Shown: in pieces, positions 25,400 to 32,610 of the stretch | Position numbering within the stretch: the first letter of the stretch is position 1 | Layout of the letters: every line of letters starts with the position of its first letter | From: Aureimonas sp. AU12 | GTDB taxonomy: Bacteria; Pseudomonadota; Alphaproteobacteria; Rhizobiales; Rhizobiaceae | Assembly (NCBI RefSeq): GCF_001463705.1 | Contig: NZ_BBWH01000054.1 | Coordinates: forward strand, 1-45,133 | DNA length: 45,133 nucleotides | Direction of reading: 5' to 3' | The notes under the pieces: model-generated | Seen by the model: only the letters and a program-made list of their open reading frames with translations | Told to the model about the DNA's origin: nothing | The model's database searches: none | Position numbers and translations under genes: made by a program

Positions 25400-28345
25400 C
25401 TATCGCTCGTACCCGCCGCGATCACGATCCCTGTCCCGCTCGCGCTCCTGCTCGCGGCTGCGCTGACGCTCTTCCGGCGTGATCTCACGCGCATGCAGCT
25501 CCGCCAGGCGCTCCGCGATCGATCGTTTCTGGACCGGCTCCGCACCGGTCTCCCGCTCCTGCGACGGCTCGCGCTCTTTGGGGCCTTCCACGCGCTCGCG
25601 CAGCGCCTCGATGCGCTCGGGGACGCTGAGCTTCGGCCTGTCGTCCTCGCGCCCCTCGGTGGGCCCTGCATCGCGCGCTCTCAACGCATCGAGACGCTGC
25701 GCAAGGGTCCGCCGCTCGCCTTCACTCTCCGGCGTTCGTCCCGGTGCCTGATCCCGCCCTATCACCTCCCCGCGCTCCGGCGCCGGCATCGCTCGTTCAC
25801 CCACCATGCGTTCGGCAGCAAGCCGCTCCTGTGCCCGCGCCTCGAGCGCAGCGATGCGATCCGCAACCGACACGCGCTCGCTGGCAGGAAGCGGCACCGG
25901 CGCCTCAAGTGGCGTGTCCCGCTCCTCGCGCATTTCCCGCAGCACCCGCGCCCTGTGGCTTTCCCTGGGAGCCTCCCGCTCGGCCGCGTCCGGAACGCGA
26001 ATGGCTTGGGCCCCGTCCGCCAGCAGCCGCTCGGCGCGCTCGTCGCGCCGGCCCTCGACCTCGAGCCCGCGACGCGTCGCGTAGTCCAGCGTCGTTTCCT
26101 TGGTGTTGGCGTGGCCGAGCCCGGTCACGAGCGCTTGTCTGTCGACGAAGTCGTCGCGGCCCACATGAAGCTGCACGGCGTCGCGGTGACGGGTCATCGC
26201 GACATAGGCGAGATGGCTGTCCATACCGCCCGACGCCAGCACGTAGGATCGGTCCACGGTGGCGCCCTGCGATTTGTGGATCGTCGTCGCGTAGCCGTGA
26301 TCGAACTTGTCGTACTCGGCGACCGGCACCATCACGACGCGCCCCTTGTCCTGCGCCTCCTGTCCCGGCCCCTGCGCCCCGTCCAGCCTGACGACGATCT
26401 CGCCGTCCCGGATCGCGCCGACGGTTCCCAGCATGCCGTTCTTCACCCCGAGATCCCGATCGTTCTCCAGAAACAGGAAGCGGTCGCCGATCGCGAAGAC
26501 CCGCTCACCGTCGTTCGTCCGGTAGGAGCGCTCGACCTCCAGCTCGCCGCGCTCCCGGCGCTCGCCCCGGATCGCCTCGTTCAGCTCGCGCACATCGGCG
26601 CGCCGATAGGTCAGCACGAGCTGCGACGCCTCCGGCTTCGCGTCATGGTCCCGCATGACCTCTGCCACGATCGCGCCGCGTGCCGCCTCGCGTGTTTCCG
26701 CGAACCGGATGGCGCCATGCCCCTCATAGGCCGAGAGACCCTCGCTGACGCGCAACCGCGCGAAGTCATGGCTCGCCTCGCGCTGCCACCCGTCGCGCTG
26801 CCGGCGGACCTCCTCCAGCTCGGCACAGCCGATATGCTCGGTGACGGCCCGGAAGGCCGCACCCGCCTGGATCGGCTGAAGCTGCTGCGGATCGCCGACG
26901 AGCACGAGCTTGGCCCCGGCGCGGTCCGTCTCCTCGATGAAGCGGGCGAGCTGACGCGACGAGACCATGCCTGCCTCGTCGATCACGAACACGTCGCCTT
27001 TGCTTAAACCACCCCGCCCGTTCGCCCAGCCGTATTCCCACGAGGCGAGCGTGCGCGAGGCGATGCCCGAACTCTCCTCCAGCCCCTCGGCCGCCTTGCC
27101 GGCGAGCGCAGCGCCATGGACGCGGTAGCCCGCCTCCTCCCACGCCTCCCGCGCGCTCGTCAGCATGGTGGACTTGCCCGCCCCCGCCAACCCGACCACC
27201 GCCGCGCAGCGCTCTTCGCCGGTCACATGCCGAACCGCCTCTCGCTGCTCCTCGGCCAGCCAGGTCCGAGAAGCGAGGGAACGCTCGACATGGTCAGCCT
27301 CGACGCCGTGCCCGCCGCTCTCCGACATGCGCACCGCGCGATCCACCATGCCGGCTTCCAGCTCGATCATCTCGCGTGTCGAATAGCGCGCCAGCTCGGT
27401 GGCGTGCCCGTGCCGGTCCTGGGTCTCGCCGCGAAGCTCCACCAGCTCGGCGCTCGCCATCACCTGCGCAAAGGCGTTCTGGAACTCCTGGGGATCGTCG
27501 ATCGCGCGGTGCAACGCGCGCGCCACGTCGTGCCGATCGAACACGCTCTTCTCGCCGGTGACGAGATGCAAAACCTGTTCGGGGTTCTCACGGATCGACT
27601 GCGCGTTCTGCCGCGCCGCGTCCTCTTCGAGACGAACCCGCGACACATCCATGCCGCGCCGCTGCATCTCGGTGGCATGGACGCCCATGTGCTGCGTCGG
27701 CGCGATCTCCAGCCCGCGGGCCTCGTGCGAGCGATGATCGATCCGCTCCACGTGACCGGCACGGCCCAGATGCTCGTTGGCGTGATGCTCCCAGGCCTGA
27801 CGCAAATCGCGCAGCTGCATGTGCGAGGTCGGCAATCCCTCCGCCAGCAGCCGCGCGTTGCGCCACTCGAACTGCGTCTTCTCACCGAGCCCGGAAGACG
27901 TGACCTCCCGCGTCGTCATCAGAATGTGCGCATGATGGTTGCGGATGTCGGTTTCGCCCGAAGGCGAATGGATGGCAAAATCGACCGCGGCACCGTAGCG
28001 GTTCGCCAGATCCTGCGAGAATGATCGCGCCAGCTCGATCCGCTGGTCCGGTGTCAGCTCATGCGGAAGCGCGACCTCAAACTCGGTGGCGACGCGAGCG
28101 TCCTTTCGCTTCTCGGCCTTCTCGGCTGCGTTCCACAAAACAGAGCGGTCCAGCGCCCAAGCTGCATCGACGCCTTCGGGCAGCACGATCTCGGTATGAC
28201 CGATGCCGGATTTGCCGCGATAGTCGTGAACCTGCCCATCGCTAAGATTGATCAACCGTTCGCCGGATCGATAGGCCGCTGCCGCAACCGCACTGCGCCC
28301 GGACGAGCGCGACAGCGATTTCATCGAGCAGTGGTAGATCGCCAT
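25400..28345 (-). CDS. traA: Ti-type conjugative relaxase/helicase TraA (MobQ family)
   Basis: 981 aa. It nicks oriT, stays covalently bound to the 5' end and unwinds the strand for transfer. The relaxase domain (1 to about 230) begins MAIYHCSMKSLSRSSGRSAV with the active-site Tyr region and has the metal-binding His cluster NHHAHIL (136-142). A RecD/TraI-like helicase follows: Walker A GLAGAGKS (385-392), Walker B VIDEAGM (454-460), GDPQQL (484-489) and a late YATTIHKSQGATVDRSYVL. The last 200 residues are charged and Arg/Glu-rich. The length is somewhat below Ti TraA (about 1100). It is divergent from traC/D and traG, with oriT between, as on Ti plasmids. Confidence 0.95.
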   Translation of the reverse strand: MAIYHCSMKSLSRSSGRSAVAAAAYRSGERLINLSDGQVHDYRGKSGIGHTEIVLPEGVDAAWALDRSVLWNAAEKAEKRKDARVATEFEVALPHELTPDQRIELARSFSQDLANRYGAAVDFAIHSPSGETDIRNHHAHILMTTREVTSSGLGEKTQFEWRNARLLAEGLPTSHMQLRDLRQAWEHHANEHLGRAGHVERIDHRSHEARGLEIAPTQHMGVHATEMQRRGMDVSRVRLEEDAARQNAQSIRENPEQVLHLVTGEKSVFDRHDVARALHRAIDDPQEFQNAFAQVMASAELVELRGETQDRHGHATELARYSTREMIELEAGMVDRAVRMSESGGHGVEADHVERSLASRTWLAEEQREAVRHVTGEERCAAVVGLAGAGKSTMLTSAREAWEEAGYRVHGAALAGKAAEGLEESSGIASRTLASWEYGWANGRGGLSKGDVFVIDEAGMVSSRQLARFIEETDRAGAKLVLVGDPQQLQPIQAGAAFRAVTEHIGCAELEEVRRQRDGWQREASHDFARLRVSEGLSAYEGHGAIRFAETREAARGAIVAEVMRDHDAKPEASQLVLTYRRADVRELNEAIRGERRERGELEVERSYRTNDGERVFAIGDRFLFLENDRDLGVKNGMLGTVGAIRDGEIVVRLDGAQGPGQEAQDKGRVVMVPVAEYDKFDHGYATTIHKSQGATVDRSYVLASGGMDSHLAYVAMTRHRDAVQLHVGRDDFVDRQALVTGLGHANTKETTLDYATRRGLEVEGRRDERAERLLADGAQAIRVPDAAEREAPRESHRARVLREMREERDTPLEAPVPLPASERVSVADRIAALEARAQERLAAERMVGERAMPAPERGEVIGRDQAPGRTPESEGERRTLAQRLDALRARDAGPTEGREDDRPKLSVPERIEALRERVEGPKEREPSQERETGAEPVQKRSIAERLAELHAREITPEERQRSREQERERDRDRDRGGYER

Positions 28346-28418
28346 GCGGTCTGCGGCTCCGGCTCACGTATCAGGCCATAGGCAGGCCTCCCTATCTCGT
28401 CGGACGTTGCCGCAGAAT

Positions 28419-28450
28419 GGCTTGCCCCGCAAGCCGGAAGTGCGCTCTTA
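28419..28450. other. oriT: Origin of transfer (oriT), MobQ/RSF1010-like nic region
   Basis: A perfect hairpin GGCTTGC-CCC-GCAAGCC (28419-28435) is followed at once by GGAAGTGCGCTCTTA (28436-28450). The RSF1010/Ti nic region is a hairpin followed by GGTAAGTGCGCCCT, so the match is 12 of the 14 core bases in the same arrangement. By analogy, the nick would fall after the G at about 28444. It lies 74 bases before the traA start in the intergenic region where Ti-type plasmids keep oriT. Confidence 0.8.
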
Positions 28451-28500
28451 CAACATTCTGACGAATGATTGTTGCGATCTGCAGCGTTTGATTTTGGACG

Positions 28501-28680
28501 GTTGGAATGGAGTTTGATGGGTGTGGAGAAAATGGATGGAAGGGAATTCTGGGATGATGACGAGATGGAAGATGGATGGGGTTTGAATGATATTTGAGGA
28601 GATATTTGGAGGGATAGAACGGTGTTGTGTAACGGAAACGGTTGGGTAAAGGAGGATGGATGGGTTTCTTAACGAGGGGA
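28501..28680. other. Strongly cytosine-depleted, GATGG-rich stretch beside oriT
   Basis: In these 180 bases I count 7 C against about 76 G on the plus strand, with GGATGG/GATGG recurring several times. No gene on either strand explains it. On the minus strand it reads C-rich and G-poor, the composition of Rho-utilisation sites, and it would form the traA leader if that transcript starts upstream. A TraA or accessory binding region, or deamination of a strand exposed during transfer, are other explanations. Confidence 0.7.
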
Positions 28681-28688
28681 TTTGAGTC

Positions 28689-29054
28689 TTGGCGAAGCTG
28701 TCGATCGAGGAGCGGATTGCGCAACTGGAAGCGCGTAAGCGGGCGCTGAAAGCAAGGCTGACGAAACACGATCGGGCGAAGGACACGAGACGTAAGGTGC
28801 TTCTCGGCGCGCTTGTGCTTCAGCAGCTGGAGGCAAATCGCGATGCGGAATTCAGACAGCGACTGGCAAGCTGGTTGAAGGGCGAGCTGCCGGGTTTCCT
28901 GACGCGCGACGAGGACAGGAAGCTCTTTCCGGAATTCATCGAGCAGGCATCGGCGCCGACCCCCTCTGATCCCGCGACATCGCTGGCATCGGACGAGGCA
29001 GGCCGGGAAGGGAATGAAGGCAACGGCGGCGATCACGGCTCTCACGCGAACTGA
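28689..29054 (+). CDS. TraC/TraD-like mobilization accessory protein
   Basis: 121 aa starting at TTG 28689, with GAGGGG about 9 bases upstream. The N-terminus is a charged coiled coil (SIEERIAQLEARKRALKARL), then the hallmark DTRRKVLLGALVLQQLEANR seen in Ti TraD/MobC-like proteins, and a Ser/Gly/Asp-rich tail. Such proteins assist TraA at oriT. It lies between oriT and traG, as in Ti-type mobilization regions, and ends 11 bases before traG, so the two are likely co-transcribed. Confidence 0.75.
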   Translation: MAKLSIEERIAQLEARKRALKARLTKHDRAKDTRRKVLLGALVLQQLEANRDAEFRQRLASWLKGELPGFLTRDEDRKLFPEFIEQASAPTPSDPATSLASDEAGREGNEGNGGDHGSHAN

Positions 29055-29065
29055 GGACCGCCACC

Positions 29066-30718
29066 ATGTCGGCCGATAATCCGAAGACCTTCTGGAGCCG
29101 GCGCACCGAGCCGACCATGATCGGCGCGACGCTCGCCTACTTCCTGTTTCCGCTTTTCGCTCTCGTCCATTTCTCCGGACGCAGCCAAGCCATGCAGGAA
29201 ACGCTGAACGAGCCCTACGTCCAGCTCCTCTTCCGCTTCTTCAACTGGATCGCGCCGACGGTGGAAGGCATCTACCGCATTCCGCTCGGCCCCTACTGGA
29301 ACTACTGGGCGCTGGGTCAGGGCGCCTGGATCGCGCTCGCGATCCCGCCCTTCCTGATCGCCGGGTTTCTCTGGCTCGTTGGCTTCGACATCATCAAGGC
29401 CTTTTCTCCGCCAGCAAGGTCCACCTCACACGGCTCGGGTCGCTACGCCACCAGGAGCGAACAGAAGCGCTTCATGCGAGGGTCGCGGACGTCCCTGCTC
29501 ATCGGCGCCAACGGCAAGCGCAGGTTCTTCCATTACGACGGTCCTGAACACCTTCTGACGCTGGCCCCGACGCGATCGGGCAAGGGCGCCTCGGTCATCA
29601 TCCCGAACCTTCTCCACCTCGATCGAAGCGTCATCGTCATCGACCCCAAGGGCGAAAACGTCCAGGTCACCGCGCGCCATCGCGCGACCTTCGGGCGGGT
29701 GTTCGTCCTCGACCCCTTCAACGTCAGCGGCAAGGCCGACGCTTCCTTCAATCCGCTCGGGCACCTCGACGCGGCCGACCCGAACTTCGTCGACGACGCC
29801 GCGACGCTGGCGGCCGCTCTCATCGTCACGCCCCCGCAGTCCCGCGACCAGCACTTCGACGACGGCGCCCGCGCGCTCCTGCGCGGTCTCATCATGCTGG
29901 TGGCCGCCGTCGAGCCGGAGGAACGGCGCAACCTCGTCACCTTGCGCGACTACCTCACCTACCCGAAGGAGAAGTTCGCCGGGCTTCTGGAGATCATGAC
30001 CGAGATGACGGAGGCCGATGGCGCGGTCGCCGCCGCCGCCAACGTGTTTCGCTCCAAGAACGACCGCGAGGCCGCCGCCATCCTCTCCACCGCGCAGGAG
30101 CAGACCAGCTTCCTCGACAGCCCCCAGCTGCGCGCCTCCCTCAAGACCTCGTCCTTCGAGTTCGGCGCCCTGAAGACCGGGATCGCGTCCGTCTTCATCG
30201 TCCTGCCGCAGTCGCGCCTCGCCTCACATGGGCGATGGGTGCGCCTTCTCGTCACCCGCGCCCTTCAGGACATCGAGCGGACGCGCGTGAAGCCAAAGGC
30301 GCCCGTCCTGTTCCTGCTCGACGAGTTCGCCTCGGTGGGCGACATGCACGCCATCAAGACCGCCTTCGGTCTCATGGCCGGATACGGCCTCCAGCTCTGG
30401 GCCTTCCTCCAGAACTGGGGCCAGCTCGAGGAACTGTATGGCAAGGGCGCTCATACCTTCGTCGCCAATGCCGGCGTCTTCCAGGCCTTCAACACCAATG
30501 ACGAGCTGACCGCCCGCTACGTCTCCAACCTCTCCGGCGACTCCACGCGGGCAGAGACTGTCGGTCGCAAGCTCCTCACCCCGGAGGAAGTCATGCACCT
30601 GAAGCCCACCACCATCTTCCTCAAGATCAAGGGCGTGCGGCCCTTCTTCGCCGCAAAGGTCCAGTACTGGACCCACAGGCGCTTCAGGAGGCTCCACGAC
30701 AAAAGTGACTTCAACTGA
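29066..30718 (+). CDS. traG: Coupling protein TraG/VirD4
   Basis: 550 aa inner-membrane ATPase that brings the relaxase-DNA complex to a type IV secretion channel. Two N-terminal hydrophobic segments (about 17-36 and 85-110) are followed by a cytosolic motor. Walker A is APTRSGKG (167-174), then SVIVIDPKGENVQVTA; Walker B is FLLDEFASVGD (416-426). Late VirD4 elements are present (AFLQNWGQLEELYG, FNTNDELTARYVSNLSGDST). Ti TraG is about 650 aa, so this is a compact version with the usual domains. No VirB/Trb genes are in the window. Confidence 0.95.
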   Translation: MSADNPKTFWSRRTEPTMIGATLAYFLFPLFALVHFSGRSQAMQETLNEPYVQLLFRFFNWIAPTVEGIYRIPLGPYWNYWALGQGAWIALAIPPFLIAGFLWLVGFDIIKAFSPPARSTSHGSGRYATRSEQKRFMRGSRTSLLIGANGKRRFFHYDGPEHLLTLAPTRSGKGASVIIPNLLHLDRSVIVIDPKGENVQVTARHRATFGRVFVLDPFNVSGKADASFNPLGHLDAADPNFVDDAATLAAALIVTPPQSRDQHFDDGARALLRGLIMLVAAVEPEERRNLVTLRDYLTYPKEKFAGLLEIMTEMTEADGAVAAAANVFRSKNDREAAAILSTAQEQTSFLDSPQLRASLKTSSFEFGALKTGIASVFIVLPQSRLASHGRWVRLLVTRALQDIERTRVKPKAPVLFLLDEFASVGDMHAIKTAFGLMAGYGLQLWAFLQNWGQLEELYGKGAHTFVANAGVFQAFNTNDELTARYVSNLSGDSTRAETVGRKLLTPEEVMHLKPTTIFLKIKGVRPFFAAKVQYWTHRRFRRLHDKSDFN

Positions 30719-30741
30719 GCGCCGCGTGAAGGAAGCCAGGG

Positions 30742-31011
30742 ATGGGACGATCGGTGCCGGAACCCGAAAGCCGGGATCAAGATCTCGGCCGATGTCTTCA
30801 GCGCCTTCGCCAGGCACGCAACATCACATTGGCAACCTTCGCACGACGCGTCGGCGTGAGTTGCGCCGACGTGCAGTCCTACGAGGATGGAACCTGCCGC
30901 ATTCCGGTGCGGGTTCTGCGTCGTGCGGCGGAAGTCCTGGAAGTGCACCCGATCGATCTGTTTCGGGCCGATGCGGTGCCGGACGCAGAGCCGCACCTGA
31001 CCCTCCACTAG
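30742..31011 (+). CDS. XRE-family helix-turn-helix regulator
   Basis: 89 aa, ATG 30742 with AGGAAG upstream. The HTH spans about residues 16-72: RCLQRLRQARNITLATFARR, then VGVSCADVQSYEDGTCRIPV and LRRAAEVLEVHPIDLF, the Cro/CI five-helix pattern. It starts 24 bases after traG and could regulate the transfer genes or the hydrolase that follows. No operator was identified. Confidence 0.8.
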   Translation: MGRSVPEPESRDQDLGRCLQRLRQARNITLATFARRVGVSCADVQSYEDGTCRIPVRVLRRAAEVLEVHPIDLFRADAVPDAEPHLTLH

Positions 31012-31068
31012 AAGGCAGACCATCGCAGGCCCTATGTTGGATCCCGGCACTGAGGCTTCGGGGGATGA

Positions 31069-32289
31069 ATGCTGAGGATCAGACAGCATGAGATCGGTGA
31101 TGGGGGAGCGGCCTACAGTCCGCCTGGCGACGGGCCGTTTCCGACCGTCATGCTGTTTCACGGCTCGGAAGGCGCCTGGGCCGGCTGGAGCGACCAGACC
31201 GCCGCGCTTCTGACAGCTCACGGCTTCCTCGCTCTTCCATTCCGTTACGCAACCGGAGGCAACCCCTGGCACGCGGGCCGGATCGTCGACGTGCCGCTGG
31301 ATCGCAGCGTGAAGGCCCTCGTGACTTTGCGCGGTCATCCCCTCTCCAGCGGCCGGGTCGGCCTCTACGGCGTCTCGCGGGGCGCCGAGCACGCGCTCCT
31401 GCTCACCGCGCTGATGGCACGCGACGCGGTGGACGGATTGCCGGATGCCGTGGCGGCCCATGCCGCGCCCGACGTCATCTGCGGCGGCTTCGATGCGGCG
31501 GGCGAGCGCGATGCCGACGACCCGAACTGGCGGTCATGGGATCCGGCACACCGGGCATGGACCTGGCGCGGATCGTCCGACGACCTCCTTCCCACGATGC
31601 CGATCGAGATCGAACGCTACGAGGGACCGCTTCTTCTGACCCACGGTACGATGGATGCGATGTGGACGGTGGCGATGACCCGGCGTCTGGAAGAGCGTCT
31701 TCGCCGGCACGGACGACGGCCCGAGGTCCGATACGACGAGGGTGACGACCATTGCCCGATCGGCGCCGCTGCGGAAAACCGGCACAACGAGCGTCTCGTT
31801 GAGTTCCTCTGGAGAGCGCTGGGGGCGACTGTCGAAACCAACTCGACGGTTCACGATCCGCTGTGGACACTCACCCGTCGTCCGAGAGATGACGAAAGGA
31901 CGATCAGGAGAGGATTCGGGGACGCGTTCATGAGAGCCTTTTGGAGCGATTGCGGCGTCGAGGTCACCCCCAACCAGGCCAGGAGGGTCGACCTCAAGGA
32001 GGCTGGCCTGATCTGGTCCGACGAGGTCCGCGGCATGGAAGGCAATGTCTTCGGTCTGATCGATGACCAGGACAGGACGATCCAGTTCTATATCGAGGCT
32101 GACATTCCGGACGATGTCGACGATGCCCGTCATCTTCGGATCGTCCTGATGGATTTTCCGCAACCCGAACAAAGCGGATCCTATGGAAGGCGCGTGACGA
32201 TGGGTGAAGTCCACGGGCTGATCGAGACGGCCTTCAAAACCGGGCTCGACCATCGCCATTTCAGCGAGCTGACGTTCATAGCCTGGTAG
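31069..32289 (+). CDS. Alpha/beta hydrolase with an unrecognised C-terminal domain
   Basis: 406 aa, with GGGGGA just upstream of the ATG. Residues 1-255 form a dienelactone-hydrolase/BAAT-like alpha/beta hydrolase: oxyanion region LFHGSEGAWAGW (29-40), nucleophile elbow GVSRG with Ser103, acid Asp196 in THGTMDAMW, and catalytic His228 in DDHCP. After a linker, residues 280-406 form a separate domain (RRGFGDAFMRAFWSDCGVEV, VFGLIDDQDRTIQFYIEADI, then MGEVHGLIETAFKTGLDHRH) that I do not know. Such a fusion on a mobilizable plasmid suggests a specialised esterase or amidase. Substrate and location are unknown; there is no signal peptide. Confidence 0.8.
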   Translation: MLRIRQHEIGDGGAAYSPPGDGPFPTVMLFHGSEGAWAGWSDQTAALLTAHGFLALPFRYATGGNPWHAGRIVDVPLDRSVKALVTLRGHPLSSGRVGLYGVSRGAEHALLLTALMARDAVDGLPDAVAAHAAPDVICGGFDAAGERDADDPNWRSWDPAHRAWTWRGSSDDLLPTMPIEIERYEGPLLLTHGTMDAMWTVAMTRRLEERLRRHGRRPEVRYDEGDDHCPIGAAAENRHNERLVEFLWRALGATVETNSTVHDPLWTLTRRPRDDERTIRRGFGDAFMRAFWSDCGVEVTPNQARRVDLKEAGLIWSDEVRGMEGNVFGLIDDQDRTIQFYIEADIPDDVDDARHLRIVLMDFPQPEQSGSYGRRVTMGEVHGLIETAFKTGLDHRHFSELTFIAW

Positions 32290-32378
32290 CGGTTCGACCG
32301 CTGTCGACCCTTTAAGGCCCTTCCCGCACCATCAGATGCGCCGCGAGAGCGCTCGTAGCATTCTCAAGTGGAACATCC

Positions 32379-32573
32379 TCACTTGCGGAAGCGCTCGCGA
32401 TAGCTGTTCGGGCTGACACTCATATGGCGCAGAAAGGCACGCCGCATCGTTTCCGTCGAGCCGAAGCCGCAGCGAGCGGCGGTTCGCGTCACGCTGGTCC
32501 CCTCTTCCAGAAGCCGCCGGGCGCCGTCCAAACGGATCAGCTCGACTCCATCGGCAGGGGTGCGGCCCGTTCC
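32379..32573 (-). pseudogene. GlxA/AraC-family regulator, C-terminal helix-turn-helix fragment
   Basis: The last 64 residues of an AraC-type regulator, read leftward: TGRTPADGVELIRLDGARRL, then LEEGTSVTRTAARCGFGSTE and TMRRAFLRHMSVSPNSYRER to the stop at 32379. The match starts exactly at the Tn3-type inverted repeat (32573), so the transposon cut the gene. The missing N-terminal part is not found on the far side of the transposon. Confidence 0.8.
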
Positions 32574-32610
32574 GGCCCGTGTGCATTATCGGGACATGGA
32601 TTCACGGTAG
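32573..32610 (+). repeat. Left terminal inverted repeat of the Tn3-family transposon
   Basis: 38 bp ending inward in GATTCACGGTAG, comparable to the ...CACGTTAAG inner end of Tn3. It includes the last codons and the stop of tnpA, as is common in this family. Confidence 0.88.

Noticed and set aside
25493-28024. Two long plus-strand frames (about 504 and 302 codons) opposite traA
   Set aside because: Shadow frames of the relaxase; no start context and no recognisable domain.
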